The notes under the pieces: model-generated | Databases searched by the model: none | The model's input: only the letters and a program-made list of their open reading frames with translations | What the model was told of the DNA's origin: nothing | Position numbers and translations under genes: made by a program | Assembly: GCA_900550735.1 (NCBI GenBank) | Contig: URTD01000119.1 | Location: forward strand, 1 to 6,186 | Source: an uncultured Collinsella sp. | Lineage (GTDB): Bacteria; Actinomycetota; Coriobacteriia; Coriobacteriales; Coriobacteriaceae | Direction of reading: 5' to 3' | Length of the DNA: 6,186 nt | Part shown: positions 5,075 through 6,186 of the stretch, piece after piece | Numbering within the stretch: position 1 is the stretch's first letter | Layout of the letters: every line of letters begins with the position of its first letter

Positions 5075-6088
5075 ATGAATATTTCTGCGAAAGAACTGGC
5101 AAAGCTAATCAACGTATCGCCTGCCACGGTTTCTATGGTTTTCAATAACAAACCCGGCATCAGTGATGCCACAAGAGAGCTGGTTTTAAAAACTGCAGCC
5201 GAGTATGGCTATGCGCCGAAAAAAAATGAAGCCTCCGGCGCTTCCTCCCGCATTATTCAGCTGGTCAATTATAAGAAGCACGGAAAGGTCGCTGCCGACA
5301 CGCCGTTCTTCTCCCAGCTGACCGAAGGAATCTCCACCGAATGCACCCGCCAGGGCTGTGCGCTTCATATCTCCTATTTTTATGAGACCATGGATATTGA
5401 CAGCCAGCTCGATGCACTCCGCGCTGTGGACTGTGAGGGCATTCTTCTTCTTGCAACCGAAATGGCTCCGTCCGATTTCCGCAAGTTCCGCGATTTTTCT
5501 GTTCCGATCGTTGTCGTGGACTGCTATTACGATGAGCTCGATTACGACTGCGTTCTGATCAACAACATTCAGGGGGCGTTCAACGCCACGAATTATCTGG
5601 TTCAGTGCGGACACAAAAACGTGGGCTACTTTCACTCGAGCCTCGACATCAGCAACTTCTCCGAACGCGCCGACGGCTACTACAAAGCGCTCCGTGCAAA
5701 CGGTATCAGCACCTCGCATCCATATGTCCACCCAGTTTCCCCTACCTCGGACGAGGGCTACCGCGACATGCTGCGCCTTCTCGAGTCGAAAGCACCGATC
5801 GCGGATGCCTACTTTGCCGACAATGACATCATCGCTGCGGCCGCCATGCGTGCGCTGCGCGAGAACGGCTACCGCATCCCGGAGGATGTCTCCATCATCG
5901 GCTTTGATGACGTTCCGATGTGCGATATGATGGTTCCGCCACTTTCCACTATGAAGGTCAGAAAACGCGAGCTTGGAGCCACCGCTGTCCAGCGCCTGCT
6001 TGACCGCGTGGCCGATCCGAAACGCGAATGTCTGAAAATGTGCATGGCAACCAAGCTGGTGAAGCGCCAGAGTGTTTCCAGACGTTAA
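5075..6088 (+). CDS. LacI-family transcriptional regulator
   Basis: DNA-binding sugar-responsive regulator, 337 residues, a normal LacI/GalR length. The N-terminal helix-turn-helix is clear: ISAKELAKLINVSPATVSMVFNN (3-25), with recognition helix around 15-24, then third helix DATRELVLKTAAEYGYAP. The periplasmic-binding-protein-like effector domain begins near residue 59 (RIIQLVNYKKHG), with DTPFFSQLTEGI (75-86), EGILLLATEM (121-130), VGYFHSS (183-189), a GYYKAL segment (201-206), and the family-typical VSIIGFDDVPM (272-282). The linker after YGYAPKK is NEASGASS and lacks the usual hinge-helix pattern with its minor-groove Leu. The start is supported by AGGAG at 5060-5064, 10 nt upstream. Divergent orientation and palindromes in the shared control region suggest it controls the isomerase operon, probably as a repressor released by a pathway sugar (inference). 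Codon use is less GC-rich than the operon, mainly in its first half. Confidence 0.94.
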   Translation: MNISAKELAKLINVSPATVSMVFNNKPGISDATRELVLKTAAEYGYAPKKNEASGASSRIIQLVNYKKHGKVAADTPFFSQLTEGISTECTRQGCALHISYFYETMDIDSQLDALRAVDCEGILLLATEMAPSDFRKFRDFSVPIVVVDCYYDELDYDCVLINNIQGAFNATNYLVQCGHKNVGYFHSSLDISNFSERADGYYKALRANGISTSHPYVHPVSPTSDEGYRDMLRLLESKAPIADAYFADNDIIAAAAMRALRENGYRIPEDVSIIGFDDVPMCDMMVPPLSTMKVRKRELGATAVQRLLDRVADPKRECLKMCMATKLVKRQSVSRR

Positions 6089-6186
6089 AGCTTTTGGGAT
6101 GAGGCTGTCGTCTAGCGCGTGTCTGAAAAATCATTTCCGCAAGCTGCAAGCCCCACTTTGCGGGAGATTTTACCCTCATTCGGTTG
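6089..6186 (+). other. Non-coding tail downstream of the regulator gene
   Basis: No convincing gene is seen in these 98 nt. The frame on the minus strand through here continues antisense into the LacI gene and looks spurious. A short hairpin at 6137-6163 is the only structure noted. Confidence 0.5.
6137..6163 (+). terminator. Possible weak terminator hairpin after the regulator gene
   Basis: CCGCAA (6137-6142) pairs with TTGCGG (6158-6163) across a 15-nt loop, followed by GAGATTTTA. The stem is short and the T run is only four bases and offset by four, so termination here is uncertain. Confidence 0.3.

Noticed and set aside
5958..6179. Minus-strand 73-codon frame across the LacI 3' end
   Set aside because: It overlaps the LacI coding end antisense and shows no family motif; probably spurious, though the 6115-6186 part could be tested as a dispersed repeat.
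1..6186. CRISPR arrays, tRNA or rRNA genes, insertion sequences
   Set aside because: No regularly spaced direct repeats, cloverleaf-like segments, rRNA stretches or transposase-like reading frames were seen.

Overview
The window carries a four-gene sugar-catabolic operon on the minus strand and a divergently transcribed LacI-type regulator on the plus strand. In its own reading direction the operon is: L-fucose/L-arabinose isomerase-family protein (4723 to 3323), N-terminal (ThDP/GDG) subunit of a split transketolase (3320 to 2484), C-terminal subunit of that transketolase (2491 to 1550), and an FGGY carbohydrate kinase of the glycerol-kinase-like branch (1407 to the left edge, 469 residues present, C-terminus cut off). 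The first three genes are tightly packed (2 nt gap, then an 8 nt overlap). The kinase follows after 142 nt that hold several inverted repeats. No transporter, aldolase or glycoside hydrolase is visible, so the substrate cannot be read directly.

Functional logic (inference): isomerase + kinase + split transketolase is the gene set of a route in which an aldose is isomerised to a ketose, phosphorylated, and cleaved by two-carbon transfer into central metabolism. The closest described pathway I know is the transketolase route for D-apiose (isomerase, D-apulose kinase, apulose-4-phosphate transketolase made of two subunits). This is a hypothesis. The kinase keeps the polar substrate residues of glycerol kinase but has Ser where GlpK has its pocket Phe, which suggests a substrate larger than glycerol.

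Organism: the transketolase, kinase and most of the isomerase are GC-rich (about 60-73% in the lines counted), with C/G-ending codons and no obvious AGA or AAA use. That fits a Coriobacteriia gut actinobacterium such as Collinsella (inference). The 336-nt divergent promoter region is very AT-rich (11 of 60 G+C at 4741-4800). The first ~115 isomerase codons (114/240 G+C at 4441-4680) and the 5' half of the LacI gene have the codon habits of low-to-mid-GC Clostridia. The switch falls inside the isomerase gene, in frame, at about 4360-4411. This mosaic is the most notable feature of the window: either the regulatory end of the operon was replaced by homologous recombination with a foreign copy, or the contig is an assembly chimera.

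Layout: 1-1407 kinase (-); 1408-1549 gap with inverted repeats; 1550-2491 and 2484-3320 transketolase subunits (-); 3323-4723 isomerase (-); 4724-5074 divergent control region with two good promoters and operator-like palindromes; 5075-6088 LacI-family regulator (+); 6089-6186 non-coding tail with one short hairpin.
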